Assembly: GCA_025201705.1 (NCBI GenBank)
Contig: MU617071.1
Coordinates: forward strand, 1 to 24,444
DNA length: 24,444 bases
Origin: Dissophora ornata
Taxonomy: Eukaryota > Mortierellomycota > Mortierellomycetes > Mortierellales > Mortierellaceae
Direction of reading: 5' to 3'
Under the pieces are notes generated by a model. The model was given only the letters and a program-made list of their open reading frames with translations. It searched no databases and had not been told where the DNA came from. The number at the start of each line of letters is the position of its first letter. Positions within the stretch are counted from its first letter, which is position 1. Positions 1-10,100 of the stretch are shown here, piece by piece. The position numbers and the translations under genes are program-made.

Positions 1-1948
1 AAGTAAAGGAGACAGAACGGAAAAGAGAGGATACTTACAAAAGAAATGCAAGCAATGAAGAGCCGAGATCACATTTTCATCTAGGTTTCCTGTGCTCGAT
101 GGGCGACCTGCCCTCGTCACATATCCTTCAATCATCTCCACTCTCATATTGATGAAGCGGTGGACAAGCCAAACTAGCCAAGCCATGGTTTCCTCAAGAG
201 ATGCTACACCGTTGCCTGAGGTCGGCCTAGGGGTCACCAGATAGTACTTGAGAACTCGCTGACATGCTGCAGAGGATCTCCATACAATCTGGCAAAGATG
301 TGCCACCAGACTGCTCTGCCAAGGCTTTTCTTTCAGTATAGGGTACTATGTATCAATCAAGGTAGCCGACTCGGCATGGTTTAGAAATATCCTGTCAATT
401 TAGAAGCGTATGTAACCATGAACCGAAATAGGCATTACCATGAATATGATAAGAATCCCCTTCATTAGCCTAGGAGTAACGAGGTCCGGACGAGCAGAGA
501 CTGAGCTCATGATCCGTTCTGCAGCTGATGCAATTAAGATCTGTGCTTCTGGGGGACACTCTCGCAAAAGCCAATACGCCTGTTGAACATCTGAGAGAAG
601 CAAGGAGAGTGGGTTCTTGGGATCCATTGTTGGCTAATAACGCGTGGCAGAGGAACTATACGCCATTAGTAGGAGGTGACGAGCTGAATGTTGCCAAAGA
701 AAGCATCTTTGTCATGGGAATAACTCACATCCGCAAAACTCATCGATAGCCTGGAAAGCGAAGAAAAGACGGTCTGGAGTCGCTTTAGTAAAGCATCGTA
801 TGACTGTTCGTGTTTGCACTGTTCTATGAGGGCCTTGAACGACACGATGTCTAGATCCACTGAGGAGTCTAACACACGTCAAGTAGGACTTTTAGTATTA
901 TGATGTACGTAAGCATCGCACTGTATAGCTGCAGACTGTCATGAAGCGACGCAATTGCTTACCAGCTACAATTTCGCGTTGCTGTCCACTTGAAGCGGAC
1001 CAGGTCTCAAGGCGCGGACAAATCTCGCCAGTTCCCTTTGAGGCAATTTCGACAGCTTTAACCGCAATCTCATTTGCATGTTTAAGAGGGAAGTCTGGAT
1101 TTGAGGCGCATAGAGGCGTCGGGCATGGCGTGACACCGCAGCCCTGAAGAAATTGCCGAAGATATCTATTGACGCATGCCGGAGAAGAGTGTGAGAAATA
1201 ATCACGAGATGGACTGAGGGCTATTGCTCCACCATATCCTGAAACATGAAGGCCTGGAAGCATACCTGGTGACCAATTGCTGGTCAGGCGATGGGGTAGT
1301 CGATGTAGATATTGACCCTGAGGATGTGGTTGCCCCTGGAATGTCTAGCTCAGGCGGATTTGTGTCTTCGGCACGGATGCGGGTCATTAATGAACTGTAG
1401 TGCGGGGGAATAGTGTCGGAATAGGTGTGATTCCTTGCATGTCGAATGACGGATGACTGCTGTACACGAGGCTGACGTGAAGTAAGGGATTGCGTTCTCT
1501 GGTGGGGATAGGGCTATATCAGGTTCCAATAGAGAGTCAGGATCGAAGGTGGAAAACAAGTAGGCGCCCCAAACCTTAGTGTCGTTCATATGATTCATTT
1601 ACCAGTCCTGGTATCGATGCAGGTGGATGGCGCCTTCTGCTTTGCTGCTGCGCCTGTTGTGGCTGTGGGAGGGCGCTGTGATAATTGTGATAATGCGGCA
1701 ACAAAACGAATCTCTTGGTCAGTATCGGATCGATTGGACTTTGCGCCGGCGTTTGTTTGTGTGCTGCCTACTTACGCTGGTGTGGATCGAAATGTAGCAG
1801 CTGCTGAAGACGGTGGACCGTCGGCTGCATCCAAGGCTGCATTAGCAATACTTTCTTGCATTGCTGGGTCCTGGGAGTCATTCAGGTCGAGGGAGGCGGT
1901 GGTGCTGCTAGACCCGGTCTCGGGCATATGGTCGGGAGAGGTGTCCAT
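1..1948 (-). CDS. UBE3A/E6AP-like HECT E3 ubiquitin ligase, N-terminal part (runs off left edge)
   Basis: Proposed exons on the minus strand, with matching phases: 1948-1776, 1675-1603, 1459-1266, 1213-963, 868-729, 633-439, 345-39. A GTAAGT donor at 38-33 starts an intron that leaves the window. This gives about 444 residues from ATG 1948, an acidic Ser/Thr-rich start. The diagnostic element is an AZUL zinc-binding domain at about residues 155-215 (exon 1213-963): RYLRQFLQGCG, then spaced cysteines in CPTPLCASNPDF and EICPRL, matching the UBE3A N-terminal Zn fold. Downstream segments (SSVDLDIVSF, DVQQAYWLLRECPPEAQ) are helical and fit the middle of UBE3A-like ligases. In this family a C-terminal HECT domain takes ubiquitin from an E2 onto a cysteine and passes it to substrate; that domain would lie beyond base 1. 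The third exon's acceptor (CAG|CAG, base 1459) is the least certain junction. The gene is divergent from PAN3. Confidence 0.78.
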
Positions 1949-2355
1949 TGAGTCCTCTCCTTGAACCAACTCTGTCGTCTCTGTCGGGGGTGGGGGTGTG
2001 AACTGTGGTGTCGCTTGGTGTGAGGTCCCGTTCGCAAGGTTGTCAAGATGTTCAGGGAGATGCTCTCTCCAAGAGACATGGGTCTCACCGTCTAGTCTAG
2101 GTCACATGCGCAAGCCACACTTGTCGTCCACCGAGAAATAGATTGGCGCAACTCTCATTCGGTCCATTGAGTAGTTGATCAGATCCTCTCCCCCTCTCCC
2201 CTCTCCTCTGCTCTCCTCTCTCTCTTTCTCTCTCTCTGTCTCTCGCTCGCCAGCTTCCTGCTGCTGCTACTACTGTTGTTGTTGTTGTTGCTGCAGTTGT
2301 TGGTCTCTATCTTTTCATTTTTGATTTGCTCTCGCGATCCGACCTCCCCCATTCC
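1949..2355. promoter_or_regulatory. Shared divergent promoter region between the UBE3A-like gene and PAN3
   Basis: A 407-bp stretch separates two divergently oriented start codons and must hold both promoters and 5' UTRs. The PAN3-proximal half contains a CT-rich tract (about 2178-2253) followed by a CTG/CTA/TTG microsatellite. CT-rich tracts just upstream of start codons are common in filamentous fungal promoters. I see no convincing TATA box, and no credible coding frame in this gap. Confidence 0.6.
2178..2300. repeat. CT-rich tract followed by trinucleotide microsatellite in the PAN3 5' region
   Basis: Bases about 2178-2253 on the plus strand are nearly all C and T, with runs of CTCTCT. 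They are followed at about 2258-2300 by successive CTG, CTA and TTG/GTT triplet repeats. The block ends about 55 bases before the PAN3 ATG, so it probably lies in the promoter or 5' UTR. Its length may vary between strains. Confidence 0.8.
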
Positions 2356-5281
2356 ATGGCCTCTGCTATTCCCATCATGGCCCCACCGGGCACCACATCC
2401 GCCAATGGCGACGACAATACTCCGTCTTCCTCCTCAGCAACCACAGCATGGGCCACCAAGCCCACTGCAGCAGCAGCAACAAAGCCTGCCGTCGCTCTAA
2501 ACCCTGCTGCCAAACGTACGGGACTCTCTCTCCCTTACTTGCAAAAGAAATGCCTCGCGTGTCAGCACTCGGGTTAAGTTTGTTTGGCTGACGACGTGAT
2601 CTTGTTGGGCCCTTCGCATTTGTTGCATTAGCGGTGACTTTAACCAACAGCAACAAAACTCGCACCTGTCGCAACATTGTGATCCACGGATTCTGCAAGT
2701 ACGAGGGCAAGGGTTGCGAGTTCAACCATGACGTCGTATGTCTTATTTTTGTTTTGTTTGCTGGAAGCTTTTGACCATCCATGATTGCCAATTATCCAAT
2801 TTTATAAGCAGGGGGGCTGGTTACTAACTCGCTTTATGCATGAATTTAGGGCAAGCCTGCAGCATCTACTCCGAGTCCAGAAATGTATGCAGCTTGGGAG
2901 CAATGGGTCTCACAGATCAGGGATAAAAGTGGCGATCACAAATGAACCAGTTCTGATAACGAACGCTATACAACCTCACGCTAGATCGAAGGCCAAACTT
3001 CATGTCAACTCCCCAATCTTTAAGCCATCGAACCTGAGCTCAGGTTCTGTAAAGGCAGATTCAATTAACGCCCCGGAATTTGTCCCAAAGAGCACCCAAG
3101 GTATTCCTTCCTTCGTCTCCTCCCACCTCTGTCAAAACCATTGAACGAAGCTTTCCTCTCTAACCTTGCCTAATGGGACCATGTAGATGTCAATACGTTA
3201 ACAGGAGCAGCTTATTCCGATCCACGTCCAATGTATGAGCCCCACTTTTGTGATATCGGAAAGCGGGTGGAGAAGGCAGCGACTGTTGGTACGTCCTTTG
3301 TCGACTAACGACTATCTTCATTAAATCATTGTGCTCGTAGGTCGCATACATATGCTTCATCGATGCAAAACAACCTGATGAGCAGCATGAACAACCTCAC
3401 AGGCAACTTTTCGCAGTTTGGCATCAACGATGTGAGTCCTGCACTTACCAATCCTGATCCGCAGTGGCTTTTAAATATATGGCTTTTGCGGTAATCTGAC
3501 TAGATGCCTATGTAACTGAGATAGGCTTCAATGGCTGGATCGATGCAAGGAAACTACTATGGCGAAGGTTCCGTGAATAACTACTACTACCAAGGATCAG
3601 GGGCAATGCTTCAACCTGTAAGACCTTTTTTTTTTAAATGCAAATTTGAATGTCCAAAATCTACGCCTCAACGACGATTGCATAATCAATACTAATCCAA
3701 TATTCATCTCTAGCTTCAATATCATCTATACAATACACCCCTGCCGCATATCTCCAACCTACTTCCTCACCAAAAGACGATCCACGGATTCTTCATATCC
3801 GATACTCTTCGCGAGGAACTGCACCGCAAGAATGAAATGATTTTACAAACAGTCAGCTCCCAGGAGTACGGGTTGCCCGAGGAATTGCATGAATATCATT
3901 CGCTTTACCCGTTAGATCTGACACAAGATAAATCGACCGAAGTCTTTGGCTATCAGTCCAGTGTCTACAAGTCGATGTGCAGTGTGGATGGCCGAACCTA
4001 TGCTTTACGCAGGATCGAAGGTTTCCGCCTGAGCAATGAGCTGGCGATGCAAACCATCGAGGCGTGGCGCAGGATAAGACATGCCAACATTGTATCGATC
4101 AGGGAGGCCTTCACTAGCAAAGCTTTTGGGGATCATTCACTCATTTTCGTGTACGATTATCATCCTTGCTCCAAGACGCTTTACGATGTCCACTTTGGAC
4201 CGCAGGCACAGCTGGCGTCCCAGGTGGTTGTTGGGGCACCCAAGAACACCGACCACACCATCCACGAGAGGATTTTATGGTCCTACTTAATTCAGTTGAC
4301 CTCGGCACTCAAAAAGATTCACTCGACTGGACTCGCTGCTCGTTTGATTGACCCCACCAAGATTCTGGTTACCGGCAAGAACAGGTACTTGGAGATGGCT
4401 ATTTATTGATATTCGCATAGGTAGGCAAGATATGTAGGATACAGAAGCTGATCATGTTTTTTGTTCTGGCATCTGTTTCCGAAAACTCTTAGGATCCGTT
4501 TGAACTGTTGCGGTATTATGGACATGTTGACGTTCGATCCTGCTCCCAACATTGCGCACCTGCAGCAAAATGACATTCTGAACCTCGGGCAGCTCATGAT
4601 GACACTTGCCTGCAAGTCCTTGACAGCGACGCATAATATCCAAAAGTCAGTGGATTACATTGCACAGCACTACTCACAGGATATGAAAAACATGATTCTA
4701 TTCCTGATGAGCCAACCTGTACCCACGAAGACCGTGGATCAAGTCATTACCATGCTCGGACCAAGAGTCCTGCAGGAGATCAATGACGTCCAGAACGCCA
4801 ACGATGTCCTTGAAAGCGACCTTGGCCGGGAGCTCGAGAATGGCCGCTTGACAAGACTCTTGATGAAATTCGGGTTCATCAACGAGCGACCCGAGTTCGA
4901 TATGGATCCAGCCTGGTCTGAAACTGGGGATCGCTACATCATCAAATTGTTCAGAGACTACGTCTTTCATCAGGTCGACGAAGCTGGTTTGCCCGTTCTA
5001 GACGTTGCCCATGTCCTAACATGCCTCAACAAGGTATGTTGCACAGTGAGCTGTTCTTGGTAGGCCATGGTAGGCCATGGTAACGCGCTCTGTCATCCAC
5101 GCATCTAACCCTGAAGAAACTATGGCATTTTCATTGTTGTTGCTGCACGTAGCTAGACGCAGGAGTGGACGAGAAGATTGTGCTCATGTCTAGGGATGAG
5201 CTATCATGTCTAATCGTCAGCTACCGGGAGATCAAGGCCTGCATAGAATCAGCATTCCGCGACCTCTCAAAGTCAAAGTAG
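2356..5281 (+). CDS. PAN3: PAN3, regulatory subunit of the PAN2-PAN3 poly(A)-nuclease (deadenylase)
   Basis: Exons: 2356-2515, 2632-2735, 2850-2884, 2985-3100, 3187-3232, 3341-3431, 3525-3617, 3714-4384, 4493-5033, 5153-5281; 1986 nt, 661 residues, typical for PAN3. Order of parts: a low-complexity N-terminus; a CCCH zinc finger (about residues 62-85, [11 protein letters not shown]...GCEFNH); a PAM2 PABP-binding motif (about 122-134, [10 protein letters not shown]); a linker rich in Asn, Ser and Met; [11 protein letters not shown] and the [13 protein letters not shown] block; a pseudokinase from about residue 250 (YALRRIEGF, then [16 protein letters not shown] in place of a normal DFG region); a coiled coil; and the C-terminal knob ending [23 protein letters not shown]3 dimerises, brings the PAN2 exonuclease to PABP-coated poly(A) tails and starts cytoplasmic mRNA decay. 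ATG 2356 is the first in-frame start and suits the Ala/Thr-rich N-terminus. It is convergent with the next gene. Confidence 0.95.
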
Positions 5282-5601
5282 CGCTTCTACAAACGGCATC
5301 AAACTTTTTAGTTGCCTGGACTTGCTCCCGATCCAGTCCCATCGCCATCTCCGTCGCCTCTGATATTTCCCCTCGACCAGCGCCTCCCAATTGGCGCCTG
5401 CTTTCCATACACAGAAAAAAGAATCAAGGAAAAGAAAACAGAAAACACCAAAAACATTTGAAAAACGCCAAACAAAAAAGTAGACCTCCGCCTAACCCCC
5501 GGAGCACAGGCTCTGTCCTCCAAGAAAAGGAACTTAAAAAAAAAAAAAAAAAAAGAAAGAAAAAAGATAACATAAAACATCATAAATTAACTCGTTTTTT
5601 A
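5282..5601. other. Convergent intergenic region holding the 3' ends of PAN3 and the STIMATE-like gene
   Basis: About 320 bases lie between two convergent stop codons. The right part is strongly A-rich on the plus strand, with an unbroken run of 18 A at about 5530-5547 followed by A-rich GAAAG repeats. I see no gene: the open frames crossing it are low-complexity Lys- or Phe-rich translations of that tract. On the minus strand an AATAAA (5603-5598) overlaps the stop of the STIMATE-like gene. No perfect AATAAA was found for PAN3, whose 3' end may use the A-rich elements. Confidence 0.6.
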
Positions 5602-6836
5602 TTAAAGTCGTCTGATAGACCCTGAAGTGAACTGTGCGAATTCAGAATCTCTGTGCTTTGGTGCTGAATCTTCTTCGTCTTGATCGGGTTGCTCTGACAG
5701 CTGATGAGATGCATGATTGTGGTCATCACTGGATTCTTGGTCGTCAAGTTCATCTCCATCCTCTTCGTAGCTTTGCTCCAGACCACCTACAAGTCCATAC
5801 ATGTCTTCTTCGTCCCCGTCTATCCTGATAGGGAACTTTTCTGTGGTCTTTTGCTTGAGGATATAGTCAATCACCCAGAACTGGCAAATGTTCATACTCA
5901 ACGGCAGGATCAACATCACAAACAGGATCTGTATCTTTTCGTTCTGCAGCGTCCAGCCGAGGAACCATTCTCCAAATGTGAAAAGAAAAGGCTAACAGAA
6001 ATCAGACGCAAAACGATTAGCATTCAATCGTTTTTAGGTGGTTTCAAACTCAGACAAACAATTGCTGCTTACCCAGGTCAACACGATCACAACTACAATC
6101 TTCATCACTACGAGGCCAAGTGAAAAGACAAGGGTCTGCTTCCACCAACGCTCAAACTGGGGAGGGTTACCATAGTCACCTGTTTTCAATCCTTCGATCC
6201 TCATGTGACTAAAGTACTTGTCGGCCGCTTTCAAAAAGAGGTAGAGAACGCCGACACCAAAAGTTGTATCCAAAAAGATATTCAAAAAGTACCTAGTGGG
6301 TGCGCACGAGCAATTCCAGAAAAGGTATTAAAGATATGCCTAGAAGGGAAGAGCAGATGTGTGGAGATAGTCCGCTTTGAATGTCTTTTTGAAAATATTA
6401 CCAGATGCAGGGATTAGAGTCCTTTTTTTCAGAGGAAAGACCAAAGAGAGTTGCCGCCAAGAGATTGAGAGAGTGAATGACGACGCCTCCCACGATTTGC
6501 TTGCTCACATCGTAAATCCTATTGATTAAAAGGCGAATGATGGTTTCGGTATTGTTGCCTCTTGACTCACAGAGTAGTAGTCATTTGGTGGAAACAAACT
6601 AACTGACAGCGCCAAGAGGCTAGAGCGAAACCGAAGAATAAGACATACCAGACTTTAAGCGGCCGCATGGGCCGTTCCTTGCTGCGTTTAAAGATAAGTG
6701 TCGAGAATGCGAGGGTGGCAAGCAGCAGCTGAACAAAGATTGCAAAGGAGCTCATGAGCTCGCACGTTCCTCCAGGCTGCTGAGGCTCCGTGGCTGGCTC
6801 ATCAGGCAAGGCTCTTGGAGCAAGAAAGAAACTCAT
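5602..6836 (-). CDS. STIMATE/TMEM110-family multispanning membrane protein
   Basis: Exons on the minus strand: 6836-6649, 6518-6402, 6292-6073, 5991-5602; 915 nt, 304 residues, ATG at 6836. The protein shows five hydrophobic segments: SSFAIFVQLLLATLAFSTLI; IVGGVVIHSLNLLAATLFGL; FLNIFLDTTFGVGVLYLFL; LVFSLGLVVMKIVVVIVLTW; and ILFVMLILPLSMNICQFWVI. Family hallmarks are the FKRSKERPMRPLKVW loop after helix 1, the Asp/Ser/Lys-Gln start of helix 2 (DVSKQ), the LDTTFG motif and the GDYGNPPQFERWWKQ loop. The C-tail is acidic (DDQESSDDHNH, DEEDSAPK). Animal STIMATE resides in the ER and supports STIM1-driven ER-plasma-membrane junctions; fungal members are annotated only as vacuolar or membrane proteins, so a role here is inferred. 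It is divergent from REV1 and convergent with PAN3. Confidence 0.86.
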
Positions 6837-7139
6837 GATAAAGATGATTGAATGAAACAATTATGGCGAAATATATAAATGTCTAATGCTGGATGGGAGT
6901 GTAGTTGAATATACGGCGCTTGACGATTTCACCCAGCAGATGCGATCTGTGGGAGGGAGGATGATGTTTTAATGAATCACAGAGATGGCCAGGAAGAAAG
7001 GAAGTGGGAACGAGGCACGTCACAAAGGTGTGTGCGGGTGTGTGAGGTGTGGAGTATCTTTTCTCAAAAAGATAAATTATTGGTGGCGCCTTTTGTCATT
7101 CAGCCCATTCTGTTTCATTTGCTCTCCAGCAACACTCTC
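6837..7139. promoter_or_regulatory. Shared divergent promoter region, STIMATE-like gene and REV1
   Basis: 303 bases separate the divergent start codons of the STIMATE-like gene (6836) and REV1 (7140). A GT-rich stretch (about 7026-7052) and a CACGTCAC element (about 7017-7024), which resembles half of a CRE/bZIP site, are the only distinctive elements I noticed. No plausible coding exon lies here; the open frames that cross it merely run into REV1 exon 1. Confidence 0.5.
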
Positions 7140-10100
7140 ATGGAGCGCGATCAGGAAGAGGACGATCCTTATGCAGCCATCAAGTACGGCGACTTTGCCA
7201 CGTACTTTCGGCACAAGAAGCAAAAGCTGCAATTGCAGCAGGATGAGATGTAAGGCTGTCATAACGCATGAAGTGTGTGCCTGACGCCTCCAACTCATGG
7301 AGGGTTTATCCTTCTACTCACTGGCGCTTAACTCTGAATACCCAATTCACTAGCGCTGCACTTGCTTCACCTGAGACTCCCCAGATATTCGAGGGCGTGG
7401 TTGTCTATGCCAATGGTTATACTGATCCACCAGTTCAAGGTCCGTAATCGTTTCAAAAGTACCATTAACACGTCTCTTATCAGCGGCTTATTCATTTGAC
7501 CAAGGCCTTAACTTTTCTCGAAATGTGTAGAGCTTAAGAATATGATTGTACAGCGAGGTAGGTTGTCTGTAGAGCTTGGAGTTAACCATTGAATGCTCCT
7601 AATACCCGCATGCTGGTTGGAGTCTAATGTTTGTCCATTCTTCATGTACTTTGCCCTTTTATACCAGGTGGAGAGTTTAGACAATATCGTAAGTTACTAC
7701 CAAGTTCTCGAGCTACTCATTCTTTACTACATCCAACCGCCTGTAGCGCACCTGACAGATGGTTTCTTCGTAGTATCAAAGAGCTCCATAACACACATTA
7801 TCGCCTCCAATCTAACCCAAGCGAAGATGAAAGAGTTTCGGTAAGGATAAACGTAAATATTCCTCGAATGGCAATGACGAGCTTTTCCGACAGCCAAGGA
7901 TGTGTCGCTCACCCTAATGCATAAAAACGGGCCGTTGCACAAATTAGGAACTACAAAGTCGCCAGACCAGAGTGGATTACAGAGAGTGTGAAAGCCAACA
8001 AGTTACTATCCTGGCACAAGTTCAGCACCCTCAGGGTGCCACAATCCATGTCAAGGTTTGGTGATCGGTCGTTGACCTTGCAATCCTCGACGTCTTCATC
8101 CTCTTTGGTCGGCCAGACAGACGCTGTGGCTGCGACCGCGTCACCCGAGCATGGAGCTATTATTTGTTCAAAACCATGGAGTGCGATCAACGTCGCTCCA
8201 GAGTCTTCGGAGGACGTCCTCGGAATGAGATCAGATCCTGTAGCTGGAAGTGATCATGAGACAATCCTGCCTGATGATGGCGATATCGCTCATCCACGGG
8301 AGTCTATCGGTGACGAAGGTAGCAGAGAGGCATCCGCTGAGTGCGTACAGGAGGACGAGGATTTTTTCCTTGATGACCTGGATTTGGATCTGGATTTGCT
8401 TGAATACCAGATGAGCACGCCAGACGTAAACGCTGGCTCTGACATCACCCCGCCTTCAAGGATCCAACATGGGCGCTCTGAGAATCTGGGGAGCGGCTTC
8501 CCTACTGGGATACATACAGAAGGCACAGATATCAAGACAACAATCACCGTTAACCCATTCGCACGACTGGATATGCCAGCACCAATTGCAACGATCACAG
8601 AGCACGACGACAGCCTGGAGACGAATTTGAAGGAAGCGGGCACCGAACCACATGTATCAGACAATCGACATCCTACCATAGTTGAGCTTTCGGTTCCATG
8701 GAATCGTCTCAACTCGTCTATTCAGCCTGGTTTCGTAGAAAAGTTTTATCAGTCATCACGTCTCCATTATCTCTCCACATGGAAAGCCAAGCTAAGGGAA
8801 ATCACTACAGACATTCAAAAGCATAAACCTCGGGTTTCTTCAGCCCTCAGGAACCGGACTATAATGTATGGTATTCTATTTGTTCACGCCAAAGAAAATT
8901 TGATTCCGTATTCAACATCAAGTCCTTTAACATATTTTGTACCATTAACATTTAGGCACATTGATTTCGACTGCTTTTTTGCGTCTGTTGCTACGAGAGG
9001 GAAGCCTGAGCTCCAGAATCAACCTATTGGTGTAGCACATGGCTCGGGTGGCTCTACTTCCAACAGTGAGATTGCCTCCTGTAACTATCTTGCCCGTGAA
9101 TCTGGTGTTAAGAATGGCATGCATTTAAAAAGCGCTCGAGCACTTTGCCCTGACCTGATAGTCGTGCCGTATGAGTTTCAGGAATATGAAAACATCTCAA
9201 TAGAATTCTACAAGATCTTGCTGAGTTATGCTGACGAACTGCAGGCAGTGTCAGTGGACGAGGCCTTGGTGGACGTTACATCTAAATGTGTTCCCTCTTG
9301 GGAGCTGCATGATCACTTCAAAAGTGTTGGCTGGAGGCAAGAAGATGACCCGACTCGGATGGACCCCGGGACATTGGCGGAACGGGTTAGGGAGGACATT
9401 TTCAGTGTCACTGGCTGCCACGCCAGCGTTGGAATAGCGCCCAACATTCTTCTCGCGAAGCTTGCCACGAAGCGCGCCAAGCCTCATGGACAGTACATCT
9501 GGCCGAGCGCTCCAGGGACAGACGAAACGCTGCGCGAACTTCAAGGGCCAATTTCACCTTTGCTGGATCTGGAAGTGGATTCCAGCTCCATACCCTCTGG
9601 CAGCAATGATGACTCAGAATTTTGTATATTGGACCCATCTACTGCGAAGAAAACGAATGCTGGCAAAGAGTTTACGGTGAAGGATCTACCTGGGGTAGGC
9701 TATAAAATCACGCAGGATTTGCAGGATCGCTTCTCTGTGCGCTCTTTATATGCTTTGCAGCAAGTATCGAAGGAGGAGCTTCAGAGGATTTGCGGAATGA
9801 AGACAGGCGAGATGCTATACAACTTTTGTCGTGGGATTGACGAGACAACTCTCGCATCGGACAGAGAGAAAGCGCGCCAAAGTGTGAGCGCTGAGATCTC
9901 GTGGGGTGTGCGGTTTGAAAACCAGGACCAAGTAGATATCTTCATTCGAGATCTTGCCAAGGAAGTGAGTAAGCGCCTGAAGGAGATTGACAGAAAGGCT
10001 AAATCCGTTGTGCTCAAAGTAAGCATCGTTATTCGCTGCAGTCTATAGGAAAGTCCTCTTTCAGCAGGATCACAAACAGAAGGCTTGCACTCACACAGGC

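Noticed and set aside
1350..1598. 82-codon minus-strand frame starting MNHMNDTKVW in the UBE3A-like gene
   Set aside because: No splice phase joins it to the neighbouring exons, and the intron 1602-1460 with an exon from 1459 gives a consistent frame instead.
5061..5080. Perfect tandem duplication of a 10-base unit (TAGGCCATGG twice) in the last PAN3 intron
   Set aside because: Only two copies within an intron, with no link to a splice site or coding change; likely a random slippage event.
5530..5560. A-run considered as the tail of a retroposed element
   Set aside because: No upstream reverse-transcriptase, target-site duplication or processed gene copy is visible; it lies in a convergent 3' region where A-rich tracts are expected.
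5206..5625. 139-codon plus-strand frame after PAN3, Lys-rich
   Set aside because: It overlaps the last PAN3 exon in the wrong frame and then translates the A-rich 3' region into poly-Lys.
5704..6123. 139-codon plus-strand frame opposite the STIMATE-like gene
   Set aside because: It is antisense to membrane segments and the acidic tail of the minus-strand gene; no independent features.
8290..8712. 140-codon minus-strand open frame inside REV1
   Set aside because: It is antisense to the acidic REV1 linker; the Ser/Arg repeats are the mirror of Asp/Leu codons on the plus strand.
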